Shown here piece after piece: positions 20,196-28,744 of a DNA stretch of 64,000 nt. Within the stretch, counting starts at the first letter, position 1; every line of letters begins with the position of its first letter. The DNA comes from Candidatus Ornithospirochaeta stercoripullorum (lineage in GTDB: Bacteria; Spirochaetota; Spirochaetia; Sphaerochaetales; Sphaerochaetaceae). Under the pieces are notes generated by a model. That model had not been told where the DNA came from. It worked only from the letters and a program-made list of their open reading frames with translations, and ran no database searches. Position numbers and translations under genes: made by a program. The stretch is taken from assembly GCA_017694595.1 (NCBI GenBank), contig JADIMT010000033.1, positions 1 to 64,000 of the forward strand, read 5' to 3'.

Positions 20196-21292
20196 CTGGC
20201 TTTCTCCATGAAAACATTGAAAATCGCATCGCCTTCTTCAGGTCCTGGCGCAGCTTCTGGGTGGAACTGTACCGATCTGACATTCAGCGTCTCATCGTAA
20301 AGTCCTTCAACTGTGCCATCATCAGCATTCTCGAACCATATTGCAGTTGTTGCAGGAAGCGATGAGCGTACAGTCATGAAGCCATGATTTTGCGCTGTGA
20401 CGAATGTGCGTCCCGTGAGAGTGTCGCGCACAGGCTGGTTTGAGCCATGATGGCCGAATTTCATCTTCTCTGTCTTTCCGCCAATAGCAATCGTGATGAT
20501 CTGATGACCTAAGCAGATGCCTTCGATTGGAAGTTCTCCGATGAGGCTCTTCGTCAATTCTACTGCGTCAGTGAGCAATGCAGGATCTCCAGGGCCGTTT
20601 GACAGGAACAGAGCGGAAGGGGAGAGTGCGATGATCTCTTCTTTTTTCACTGTGTGCGGAAAAAGAGTCACACTAGCGCCATGTCTGTATAGGCTGGCGA
20701 TGATGGAGCGCTTGATGCCATAGTCGATAACAGCAAAGTGCTTCTTAGCATTCACCGGAGGCTTTGCAAAACCAGGTCCGAGGTCTGGATTTGTTACAGC
20801 TTGTTTCACTGAGACTCCATCGATCAGGTCCCGTTCTGTAATCTCTGGGAAAGAGGCGAGGAGTGTCTCTGCCTCTGTTCTCTTTTCTGGCGTGAAGATT
20901 ACAGCGTTCTGAGAGCCATGATCTCGCAAGTGCAGCGTGAGGGCGCGTGTATCAACGCCTTCGATTCCTGTAATGCCTTCTCTTTTCATGAACTCGTCGA
21001 GCGTGATTCGGCCTTCCATCACAGGCCCTCTGTATAGCTTTTTCACAATAAGGCCTGTTGCTTTGATTCCGCTGCTCTGGTTGTCTGTGGATGAAATGCC
21101 ATAATTGCCGATCATGGGGCTGGTCATTGTGACTATCTGCCCCGCGTAAGAAGGGTCTGTGAGTATTTCCTGATAACCGGGAATACCTGTATTGAATACA
21201 GCTTCCCCGATGCTGATAGGATTGTCTGCACCGAATGCGATTCCGGTGAATTCCTTGCCATCTTTAAGTTTGAGTATTGCCTGTCTTTCCAT
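20192..21292 (-). CDS. carA: Carbamoyl-phosphate synthase small subunit
   Basis: GNYGISSTDNQS, GICLGHQIITIAIGGKTEKMKFGHHGSN, overlaps carB by 4 bp. Confidence 0.97.
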   Translation of the reverse strand: MERQAILKLKDGKEFTGIAFGADNPISIGEAVFNTGIPGYQEILTDPSYAGQIVTMTSPMIGNYGISSTDNQSSGIKATGLIVKKLYRGPVMEGRITLDEFMKREGITGIEGVDTRALTLHLRDHGSQNAVIFTPEKRTEAETLLASFPEITERDLIDGVSVKQAVTNPDLGPGFAKPPVNAKKHFAVIDYGIKRSIIASLYRHGASVTLFPHTVKKEEIIALSPSALFLSNGPGDPALLTDAVELTKSLIGELPIEGICLGHQIITIAIGGKTEKMKFGHHGSNQPVRDTLTGRTFVTAQNHGFMTVRSSLPATTAIWFENADDGTVEGLYDETLNVRSVQFHPEAAPGPEEGDAIFNVFMEKAR

Positions 21293-21378
21293 CGTTTTTC
21301 AGGCAATAGTACAGTGATTTTATGTGCTTTTTCAACGAGTGCACCGCAAAAACAACACAGTGCAACAGCTTTGCAACA

Positions 21379-22158
21379 TTATTCCGAGATTGTTATGTCT
21401 CCACGTGTGGAGAATGCTGTGATTTCTGCGTCCTCTGGGCCTCCAGACGGTGGAAGTGCGTCGCCATATATCATTGCATCCCCCATCTCTGTGGACCAGG
21501 AGACTGAACGGTCGCTGCTGATGATGTTTATTGCGCCTGAGTCTGTCTTTGCGCTGATGAGGTTCTTTCCAGTTGGAACGACATATATGCTTCCGCTCTT
21601 TGCTTCTGCCATTATATTTCCTAGCGCTCCGATAGCTCTGATGTATCCAGTGCCATTATTGATGGTAGTGTCTTCTGTATAAGTATCTGTCAGGATGATG
21701 TTTCCGGAATTGCTCTTTGCTCTCAGTGTAGTGGAGGATGTACCTGTGATCATCATGCTTCCAGTCATTGAGCTGAGTTCTATATCTTGTGTCATGGCAG
21801 TATCCATCACGATATCGCCGGATGTGGTTGATACTGTGATGGATTTAGTTCTCTGCCAAGAGGGCAGGCAGATCTGCAAGATACCTTTGCCTCTGGTCGT
21901 GATGTTGATAGCATCGCCGCTTTCATTGACTTCAAACTCTCTTGAAGTGTGCTGCTCTATGTATGCGTCAACACGTTCTTCTGTCGTGATGAATACAGAT
22001 GTGTCCTTTGAATCTATCACTATCTTCGTAGAGGAAGAGACAGGGATTGTTGCATTCTTATCTGAGCCAAGCATGATGCTGATGACAAGAATAGTTACGA
22101 TAGCTAAGGCTGCTGATATAGTTATAATCATCCTTTGCCTGGCATTCTTGTGCATCAT
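21379..22158 (-). CDS. DUF4097-type beta-strand repeat protein
   Basis: N-terminal TM plus repetitive SGDI/SGAI beta pattern; last gene of a psp-type operon. Confidence 0.65.
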   Translation of the reverse strand: MMHKNARQRMIITISAALAIVTILVISIMLGSDKNATIPVSSSTKIVIDSKDTSVFITTEERVDAYIEQHTSREFEVNESGDAINITTRGKGILQICLPSWQRTKSITVSTTSGDIVMDTAMTQDIELSSMTGSMMITGTSSTTLRAKSNSGNIILTDTYTEDTTINNGTGYIRAIGALGNIMAEAKSGSIYVVPTGKNLISAKTDSGAINIISSDRSVSWSTEMGDAMIYGDALPPSGGPEDAEITAFSTRGDITISE

Positions 22159-22490
22159 TTACCTTCCCTGAACCTCTCGTCCCAGTCGCGTTCCTTGTCG
22201 TAGCTTGCGCTCTTTTCCTCTTTGACTTCCTCAAAGTGCACATCAACAGTGTCACTGTCTCCGTATGTTCCGATTATATCATGCTCACTCTGCATGGGAA
22301 GGATGAGTGCAAGAAGAAAATAGATGATGATGCCAGGAACGATACCCGAGAAGATGACAAGGAGAAAGACGATCACTCTTGTCATTTCAGGATTTAGGCC
22401 TCTCCACTCTGCAAGTCCTGTAGCTACGCCGAATATTTCCCCGCGCGGAGAACGTGTCCATCGCTTTGTTCTTACATTTGTCCTTTTCAT
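22155..22490 (-). CDS. PspC domain protein
   Basis: RSPRGEIFGVATGLAEWRGLNPEMTRVIVFLLVIFSGIVPGIIIYFLLALILP. Confidence 0.88.
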   Translation of the reverse strand: MKRTNVRTKRWTRSPRGEIFGVATGLAEWRGLNPEMTRVIVFLLVIFSGIVPGIIIYFLLALILPMQSEHDIIGTYGDSDTVDVHFEEVKEEKSASYDKERDWDERFREGK

Positions 22491-23110
22491 CAGATCCCCG
22501 CTTTCTTCTTGAGCTCTGCAAGCTCTCTTTCTATCTCGTCAGATTTCTCCATCTCTTCAAAGCCCCTGTTGAGATCATTCTCCGCGTTCATTCGGTTTAT
22601 TCGCTTCTCCATCTCCTCAAACCGGGCTTCTGTGTCCTTTCTGATGGATTCCCTCGCTTTCTTCTCGTTTCTGGCTCTTTCCTGTTTTTCTTTGATGATC
22701 CTGAAGCGAGCTTTTGATTCCGAGAGTTTTTCCTCAAGAGAGGCTATGTCCTTCCTGCTCTCTGCTACTGTAGCTCTGTTCTCTTCGAGAAGCTTCGCGC
22801 TTTGCTCCGCTTCTTTTTTCATCTGCAGCTTCTCTGCAAGTGCTTCGCGTGCCAGGTCTTCCTTGCCTTTTGAGATGGCAAGCATCGCTCTTTTCTCCCA
22901 TCGCTGAGAGGCTTCTTCCGCTTCTTTTACAGCTTTTTCCAGCTTGGCGCCTTCTGCCATGGATGAGGCACAGGAACTTTTAAGCTCTATGAGCGTGTCT
23001 TCCATTTCCTGAATCATCATGCGGAGCATCTTCTCTGGATCTTCTGCTTTGTCCAGCATGGCATTCATATTCGCATTTATGATGTCGATGAATCTTGAGA
23101 ATATATTCAT
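22490..23110 (-). CDS. pspA: PspA/IM30 family protein (copy 1)
   Basis: MNIFSRFIDIINANMNAMLDKAEDPEKMLRMMIQEMEDTLIELKSS; internal ATG chosen. Confidence 0.9.
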   Translation of the reverse strand: MNIFSRFIDIINANMNAMLDKAEDPEKMLRMMIQEMEDTLIELKSSCASSMAEGAKLEKAVKEAEEASQRWEKRAMLAISKGKEDLAREALAEKLQMKKEAEQSAKLLEENRATVAESRKDIASLEEKLSESKARFRIIKEKQERARNEKKARESIRKDTEARFEEMEKRINRMNAENDLNRGFEEMEKSDEIERELAELKKKAGI

Positions 23111-23270
23111 AAAATCCTCCATCAGGGAACTCACAGCATTGTGCTGCGAGAGGAATGATGAAAGGCAAGGACTTCGGTAAGCCTCCGCCCCGCCAGTAGT
23201 CAAGCAAGGCATTTTCATGCCTACGGGTTCATCCCGTCTAGTTCTTGACGTTATCTCCTGTGACTCTTTA

Positions 23271-23287
23271 TGCAAGGATTATGCCAA
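23271..23287 (-). promoter_or_regulatory. Sigma-54 (-24/-12) promoter of psp operon 1
   Basis: Minus strand TTGGCATAATCCTTGCA; matches YTGGCA-N6-TTGCW with correct GG-N10-GC spacing. Confidence 0.85.
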
Positions 23288-23322
23288 AAGAGAATGATTC
23301 TGTATATCTTATTCTTTTCGAT

Positions 23323-23355
23323 GGTTCAATATGCCTTTAAATGGTATAATCCGCC
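23323..23355. promoter_or_regulatory. Putative PspF upstream activating sequences, pair 1
   Basis: GGTTCAATATGCC (23323-23335) and GGTATAATCCGCC (23343-23355), exactly 20 bp apart, both GGTNNAATNNNCC. Confidence 0.65.
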
Positions 23356-23357
23356 AT

Positions 23358-24356
23358 ATGGGAAGAGAAAACATCAGGGAAGGCATTGGCGAGAGCGAAG
23401 TCTATCTCGATTTCATCGAAGCTGTTTCAAGAGCCAGCAAAGTCGATAGGCCTGTAATCCTTGTTGGCGAGCGTGGAAGCGGCAAGGAGCTGGCTGCAAG
23501 GAGATTGCACTATCTTTCATCTCGTTGGCAAGGACCGCTGGTGACTGTAAATCTGGCTTCTCTTCCAGAATCTTTGATCGAGACTGAGCTTTTTGGCTAT
23601 GAGAGTGGTGCATTCACTGGGGCAAAAGGAACAAGGAAGGGAAGATTTGAAGAAGCTGAGGGCGGAACGCTCTTCCTGGATGAGATAGGACTTGTGCCTT
23701 TATCGGTACAAGAGAAGATTCTCAGGACTGTTGAATATGGAACTTTTGAACGTGTGGGATCTTCTGAGACGAGGCATACGGATGTCCGGATAGTCTCCGC
23801 TACTAATGCTGACTTGAAACAATTGGCTAAAGAAGGAAAATTCAAAGAGGATCTTCTGGACAGGCTTTCCTTTGAAGTGCTTTTCGTCCCGCCTTTGCGT
23901 GAGCGTGGAGATGATATAATGCTGTTGGCTAATCATTTCGCGGCAAGGATGGCGACGGAATGCTCATTGCCCGAACTGCCATATTTCTCGCAGGAAGCAG
24001 AGAAGAAGCTGCGGAGTTATCAATGGCCTGGAAACATCAGAGAGCTGAAGAATACAGTAGAGAGGGCTGTGTATAGGAGTGCAAAGCAGGAGATTGATGA
24101 GATAATCTTCGATCCGTTCGTCAATCCTTTTCCCTGTCCTGAAAGAGATGATGAGAATCTCTTTTCATCATATTCCCTCTCTGATTACCCATGCATTCAT
24201 GATGATGTGGATATCCTCTTCTTCAGGAAAGCTCTCCTTGAAAGCGGTGGCAATCAGAAGAGAGCTGCTGAAAAATTGGATATTACATATGATCAATTCC
24301 GTGGAGTCTATAGAAAGCTCAGAGAGCGAATCACGCAGGACCCACAGGCAGAATAA
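23358..24356 (+). CDS. pspF: Sigma-54-dependent activator, PspF-like
   Basis: GERGSGKELAARRLHYLSSRWQGP, GAFTGA loop, no receiver domain, C-terminal HTH; flanked by pspA/pspC. Confidence 0.92.
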   Translation: MGRENIREGIGESEVYLDFIEAVSRASKVDRPVILVGERGSGKELAARRLHYLSSRWQGPLVTVNLASLPESLIETELFGYESGAFTGAKGTRKGRFEEAEGGTLFLDEIGLVPLSVQEKILRTVEYGTFERVGSSETRHTDVRIVSATNADLKQLAKEGKFKEDLLDRLSFEVLFVPPLRERGDDIMLLANHFAARMATECSLPELPYFSQEAEKKLRSYQWPGNIRELKNTVERAVYRSAKQEIDEIIFDPFVNPFPCPERDDENLFSSYSLSDYPCIHDDVDILFFRKALLESGGNQKRAAEKLDITYDQFRGVYRKLRERITQDPQAE

Positions 24357-24537
24357 TGGCAAGTGCGAAGTAGATTGCAAGGGTTGGAAGGAAGCCAAGT
24401 GCGCATGCTGCTGCAATCCAGAGCGCTCTGACTAGGAGCAGTGGAATCCCAAATCGTCTGGAAAAGCCTTCCGCGATGCCGAAGACAAGGCCATTGGGCA
24501 CTCTCATCAGCTTTTTCCTGTATGCGTCTTCATGCAT
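24331..24537 (-). CDS. Small PspC domain protein (copy 2)
   Basis: LMRVPNGLVFGIAEGFSRRFGIPLLLVRALWIAAACALGFLPTLAIYFALAIILP; 26-bp convergent overlap with pspF. Confidence 0.85.
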   Translation of the reverse strand: MHEDAYRKKLMRVPNGLVFGIAEGFSRRFGIPLLLVRALWIAAACALGFLPTLAIYFALAIILPVGPA

Positions 24538-25183
24538 TTGCCGCCTCTTTTATCCTTCTGAGCTCATTGTCGATGGCTTCTTCTCTTTCCATGTCTTCGA
24601 AAGACTGGGAGGGCTTTGAGGCGCTGCAAGAGAGATCGGCCTCCGCTTCCCATGCCTCGATGCGCGTGTTTATTTTCTCTATCTTCTCCCTCCACCTCAG
24701 GCTTTCACTTTCCCTGATTGCCGCGTTGGCTTTGAGGCGCGCTTTTGCGCTTTGGCATCTGGCTTTCATCGATGAAGCTTTCGCTTTCATTTCATCAAGC
24801 TTCTCTTCAGTCTTGGAAAGCGTATCGGAAAGTGACAGGATAGTCTTGCCGAGGTCTTTGGCTTCGCTTTCACATTCGTCTGCTTTCTTCTCTGCATCAA
24901 GCTTTGCGCTGATAGCTTCCCTTGCCATCTCTTCATTGTTCCTGGCAAGAGCAAGGCGTGCTCTCGCTTCCCATCTTCCTGCTTCGGCGCGTCTTTCGAC
25001 AGCATTTCCCTCGAGTGAGTCTTTTTCAGCTTTTTTCTCAGCGATAGTGCTTTTGAGCTTGTCTTTTGCATCTTCGAGTTTTCTGATAGAGAGGTCTATC
25101 ATCTTCTCTGGATTCTCCACCCTGTCCAGCGCGGAATTTACGTTCGATGAGATTATATCTCCGAGTCTTTTGAATGCGTTCAT
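24530..25183 (-). CDS. PspA/IM30 family protein (copy 2)
   Basis: MNAFKRLGDIISSNVNSALDRVENPEKMIDLSIRKLEDAKDKLKS; SD AGGAG. Confidence 0.9.
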   Translation of the reverse strand: MNAFKRLGDIISSNVNSALDRVENPEKMIDLSIRKLEDAKDKLKSTIAEKKAEKDSLEGNAVERRAEAGRWEARARLALARNNEEMAREAISAKLDAEKKADECESEAKDLGKTILSLSDTLSKTEEKLDEMKAKASSMKARCQSAKARLKANAAIRESESLRWREKIEKINTRIEAWEAEADLSCSASKPSQSFEDMEREEAIDNELRRIKEAANA

Positions 25184-25207
25184 TTGTTTTTCTCCTTGCA
25201 CTCCATA

Positions 25208-25224
25208 TGCAACGAACGTGCCAA
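25208..25224 (-). promoter_or_regulatory. Sigma-54 (-24/-12) promoter of psp operon 2
   Basis: Minus strand TTGGCACGTTCGTTGCA; matches TTGGCACG-N4-TTGCA. Confidence 0.92.
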
Positions 25225-25257
25225 ATCATGAAATATAATGGAAAAATGAATATTAAA

Positions 25258-25290
25258 GGTTGAATTTACCAGTACATGGTTCAATTAACC
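25258..25290. promoter_or_regulatory. Putative PspF upstream activating sequences, pair 2
   Basis: GGTTGAATTTACC (25258-25270) and GGTTCAATTAACC (25278-25290), 20 bp apart. Confidence 0.7.
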
Positions 25291-25348
25291 TTTTAAATTA
25301 GTATTTTAGAAGATGGAGCTGCGTATTTGTTTGTGATAATATCTTGAT

Positions 25349-26086
25349 ATGAACCTATACATGGTTGCCACCCCAATCGGAAATCTAGAAGACATGACAT
25401 ACAGGGCTGTCAGAGTGCTCTCTGAAGTCGATGTCATCGCATGTGAAGACACGAGGCATACTGCACAGCTTCTCTCTCATTATGGAATACACAAGAAGCT
25501 GATAGCCTGCCATGCGCACAATGAGGTGGAGAGCTCGCAAGGCATCCTTGCATTGCTGGATGAAGGAAAGAATGTTGCATACTGCTCTGATGCAGGAACC
25601 CCAGGTGTTTCCGATCCTGGTGCTAGGCTGGTTGAAGCTGTGCGAAGCTCTGAGCGACACAGCATCATTCCTTTGCCAGGTGCTTCTGCCGTTGTCACGC
25701 TTGTCTCTGTCGCAGGGAATATTGGCAAGAGTTTCACATTCGAAGGTTTTCTCTCGCCGAAAAAAGGCAGAAGGACAAAACGCTTGGAGAAGCTTTTCAG
25801 CGATGGTAATGCGTTTGTGATTTATGAGTCACCGTTCCGCATCCTGAAAACGCTTGAGGATATAAAAGGAGTTTCCCCTGATTGCCGTATAGTGGCAGGT
25901 CGTGAGCTCACGAAAACTTTTGAAGAGATCATCACAGGAAGCATTGCGAGCGTAATCGATAAGCTGAAAGCGAAAGATAGGATCAAAGGTGAGTTCGCAT
26001 TGATTGTCATTCCGGAGACTGATGATGATAACAGTGAAGAAGTTCCAGACTCTCAAACCGAGAGTACAGCTGAGAAAGGCTGCTGA
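25349..26086 (+). CDS. rsmI: 16S rRNA 2'-O-ribose C1402 methyltransferase
   Basis: MVATPIGNLEDMTYRAVRVLSEVDVIACEDTRHT, SDAGTPGVSDPG. Confidence 0.95.
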   Translation: MNLYMVATPIGNLEDMTYRAVRVLSEVDVIACEDTRHTAQLLSHYGIHKKLIACHAHNEVESSQGILALLDEGKNVAYCSDAGTPGVSDPGARLVEAVRSSERHSIIPLPGASAVVTLVSVAGNIGKSFTFEGFLSPKKGRRTKRLEKLFSDGNAFVIYESPFRILKTLEDIKGVSPDCRIVAGRELTKTFEEIITGSIASVIDKLKAKDRIKGEFALIVIPETDDDNSEEVPDSQTESTAEKGC

Positions 26087-26780
26087 CATCTTCCATGAAG
26101 CTTCGATAAAGCAGACTGATGAACGCTATCTTGAGGCTGTTCTTGGCATTGTTCTCTCTTCATCTTTGGTTGATAGAGAGGCTGCCAGCAGGATTGAAGC
26201 GTTCTTCCGAAAAGGCGACAGGGTAAGCTTTGATGATATCTATTACACATTGCTTTCGCTTCTTGGGGATGTTCCAGCTGAATGGGATGCACAGAATGAT
26301 GATGGCTCTATTGACTGGTCAGGGAGGAAAACGCTGCCTCATATGCTCTTTCTTGATCATCTCAGATCGCCTTACAATATTGGTTCGATTTTCAGAAACG
26401 CAGAAGCGTTTGCTGTGAGCGAGATTATCATTGCGCCTGGAAGTGCATCCCCTTTGCATCCAAGAGCTGTCAGGACATCACGCTCAACAGTTGAAGCTGT
26501 CAGCTGGAGAGAAGGGGAATTGGAGGAAATCCCCAGCACTATGCCAGTCTTCGCTCTTGAGACAGGTGGAACTGATATAAGAGAGTTCGAGTTTCCAGAG
26601 CATGGTCTTTGCATCATCGGGTCAGAAGAGACAGGGATCACCCCATACGCCCGTGAACGAGCGCTTTCATCGCTTGGGCTTGTGACAATTCCCCAATGTG
26701 GGGCAAAAGGTTCAATCAATGTAGCATCTGCGACAGCTATCATTCTTTACAAATGGCTTGAGAAGAGCTGGATTCATTGA
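26025..26780 (+). CDS. TrmH/SpoU family RNA methyltransferase
   Basis: FLDHLRSPYNIGSIFRNAEAF, IIGSEETGI, NVASATAIILY. Confidence 0.87.
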   Translation: MITVKKFQTLKPRVQLRKAADIFHEASIKQTDERYLEAVLGIVLSSSLVDREAASRIEAFFRKGDRVSFDDIYYTLLSLLGDVPAEWDAQNDDGSIDWSGRKTLPHMLFLDHLRSPYNIGSIFRNAEAFAVSEIIIAPGSASPLHPRAVRTSRSTVEAVSWREGELEEIPSTMPVFALETGGTDIREFEFPEHGLCIIGSEETGITPYARERALSSLGLVTIPQCGAKGSINVASATAIILYKWLEKSWIH

Positions 26781-26787
26781 TTGTGCT

Positions 26788-28665
26788 TCAGCCTTTGTCC
26801 TGCGAGCATCTCCATAGGTTTCTCAGCCCATCTTCGACTCTTCTGTTGAATGAGGCAGGAGGGAAGTCTCCTTTCTTGTCGCGTTTGCCGCTCCTGACTC
26901 CTGAAAGAAGCTCAATACCATCATCGACATCGGAGATTGCCCAGATATGGAATAATCCATCATTCATTGCTTTCTCTATTGTAGTTGGAAGAATTAGTGA
27001 TGAGATATTCTGTACAGGAAGTATTACACCTTGCGTCCCAGTGAGTCCGGATACAGAACAAGCATTGAAGAAGCCTTGGATCTTCTCGTTGATTCCTCCA
27101 ACTGGCTGCAGCGCTCCCATCTGGCTGACTGAACCTGTGATAGCTATATCCTGTCTGATAGGAATGCCTGCGATAGCGGAAAGCAGAGCATATAGTTCTC
27201 CAAGCGAGGCACTGTCTCCATCGACTTCTGCATAGCTTTGCTCGAAACAGATGCCTGCATACAATGATAGCGGGAATGTACGTGCATAGCGATGGCGCAG
27301 AAAGCCTTCGAGTATCAGGAGGCCTTTATCATGGATGCCTCCAGAGAGCCCCGCTTCATGCTCTATGTTCACAATGCCTTCATTTCCAGGAGCTACTGTT
27401 GCGGAGATTACAGCAGGCGTACCGAAAGAGGACACTCCTCTATCCATGACAGCAAGGCCATTGACGATTCCTGTCTTCGCTCCTGATAGAGCAATGACCA
27501 TCTCTCCCTTTCTGATTTCTTCATTAATGTTCTCTTCCGCAAGCGATGCATGCCATGCGCGCTTGTGGATGGTTTCTTCGATATCTTCCTTCGTTATTCT
27601 GTCTCTCTTGCAGCTGGCAGCGTTCAGATCGGCTTCTTCAAGAAGATCCCCCAGAAGGGAGAGTTCTGTAGTCAGTTTCTCCCTGTCTTCGGATAACCAT
27701 GAAGAGTATCTGAGCATGGCAAGATACGCATCGTCATCGGATTGGCGGAGATTCATGCCTGAAGCTTTCAGATAACGCACAGTTCCCCGGATATTCTCTT
27801 CATTCCTCTCCATCGTATAGTCGAACTCAGGAGCGATGCGGAAGTAGCGTGCAAATTTATCATCTTTCTCGATCAGCTTGTTGTATGTGTCTTCAGTGCC
27901 GATGAGGATGACTTTCGTAAGAAGAGGTATGGGCTGAGGACGGACAGATGATGCCATCTCGCCAGGCACTTGATTGGAAGAGAGTGCGCGATGAGTCATC
28001 TCGATATAGCGCTTTAACGTCTTCCACAGTGCTTCATCTCCCGTGACTTCTTCAGCGCTCATGATCAGGAAGCCTCCAGCTGCTCTCTGGTATGATCCAA
28101 GCTCTATTGACATATGGCCAAGTGAAGCTGAGCCGAAAAGTGAGCGATGCGATGGATGCGTCTCTATGATTACAGGCCGTCTCTCAGCATCGTTTCTGTC
28201 CAGGACTATATTGAGTGTATACGCTTCTTCATTTTCCTCATAAGGAGGAAGGGATGAGATGAACATGCTGATATCTTCTCTCTTCCATTTATTGAGAATC
28301 TCATCTTTGCTGATGATGCCGTGTGCGTAATCGATGAGATTGTCCTGGAAAATTCTTGCTTCGCCTTTTGGGAACATCAACAGCTTTATGTTTCTGTCTT
28401 TTCCCGACCAGACATAAGCAGCATCCTGAAGCATGGAGCTTTTGGCTGGTAGCTTACCGATCTCTTCCATCACAGCAGTCAGACGTCCAGAACCATCATC
28501 CCCGGAGAGGAAGATGTTGTAACCGATTCTGTCTATCGAAAGTCCAAGGCGCAGAAGGCTCATTGCCCGTTCCTGTCCAACGATAACTGTTCCAGCTTCT
28601 ATGTCTTCAAATGATGATACAGGCTCAGTAAGCTTCAATTCATCTGTTTTTAGTTCTCTTATCAT
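26788..28665 (-). CDS. Lon-related ATP-dependent protease (AAA_32/LonB-like)
   Basis: GDDGSGRLT, EVDGDSASLGELYALLSAIAGIPIRQ, GGINEKIQGFF Ser/Lys dyad. Confidence 0.88.
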   Translation of the reverse strand: MIRELKTDELKLTEPVSSFEDIEAGTVIVGQERAMSLLRLGLSIDRIGYNIFLSGDDGSGRLTAVMEEIGKLPAKSSMLQDAAYVWSGKDRNIKLLMFPKGEARIFQDNLIDYAHGIISKDEILNKWKREDISMFISSLPPYEENEEAYTLNIVLDRNDAERRPVIIETHPSHRSLFGSASLGHMSIELGSYQRAAGGFLIMSAEEVTGDEALWKTLKRYIEMTHRALSSNQVPGEMASSVRPQPIPLLTKVILIGTEDTYNKLIEKDDKFARYFRIAPEFDYTMERNEENIRGTVRYLKASGMNLRQSDDDAYLAMLRYSSWLSEDREKLTTELSLLGDLLEEADLNAASCKRDRITKEDIEETIHKRAWHASLAEENINEEIRKGEMVIALSGAKTGIVNGLAVMDRGVSSFGTPAVISATVAPGNEGIVNIEHEAGLSGGIHDKGLLILEGFLRHRYARTFPLSLYAGICFEQSYAEVDGDSASLGELYALLSAIAGIPIRQDIAITGSVSQMGALQPVGGINEKIQGFFNACSVSGLTGTQGVILPVQNISSLILPTTIEKAMNDGLFHIWAISDVDDGIELLSGVRSGKRDKKGDFPPASFNRRVEDGLRNLWRCSQDKG

Positions 28666-28744
28666 ATGCAGCGGAGTGTAGCCTAAAGCAGAAGACTTTG
28701 CATCTGAGTGGATGCATGTACTCCAAACAGATTATACTTTCCTT

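Noticed and set aside
21695-22171. 158-aa plus-strand hydrophobic ORF
   Set aside because: Antisense to the DUF4097-type gene; hydrophobicity is an artefact of the complementary strand.
24441-25238. 265-aa plus-strand Ser/Ala/Phe-rich ORF
   Set aside because: Antisense to pspA2 coiled-coil coding; shadow of Glu/Lys/Ala codons.
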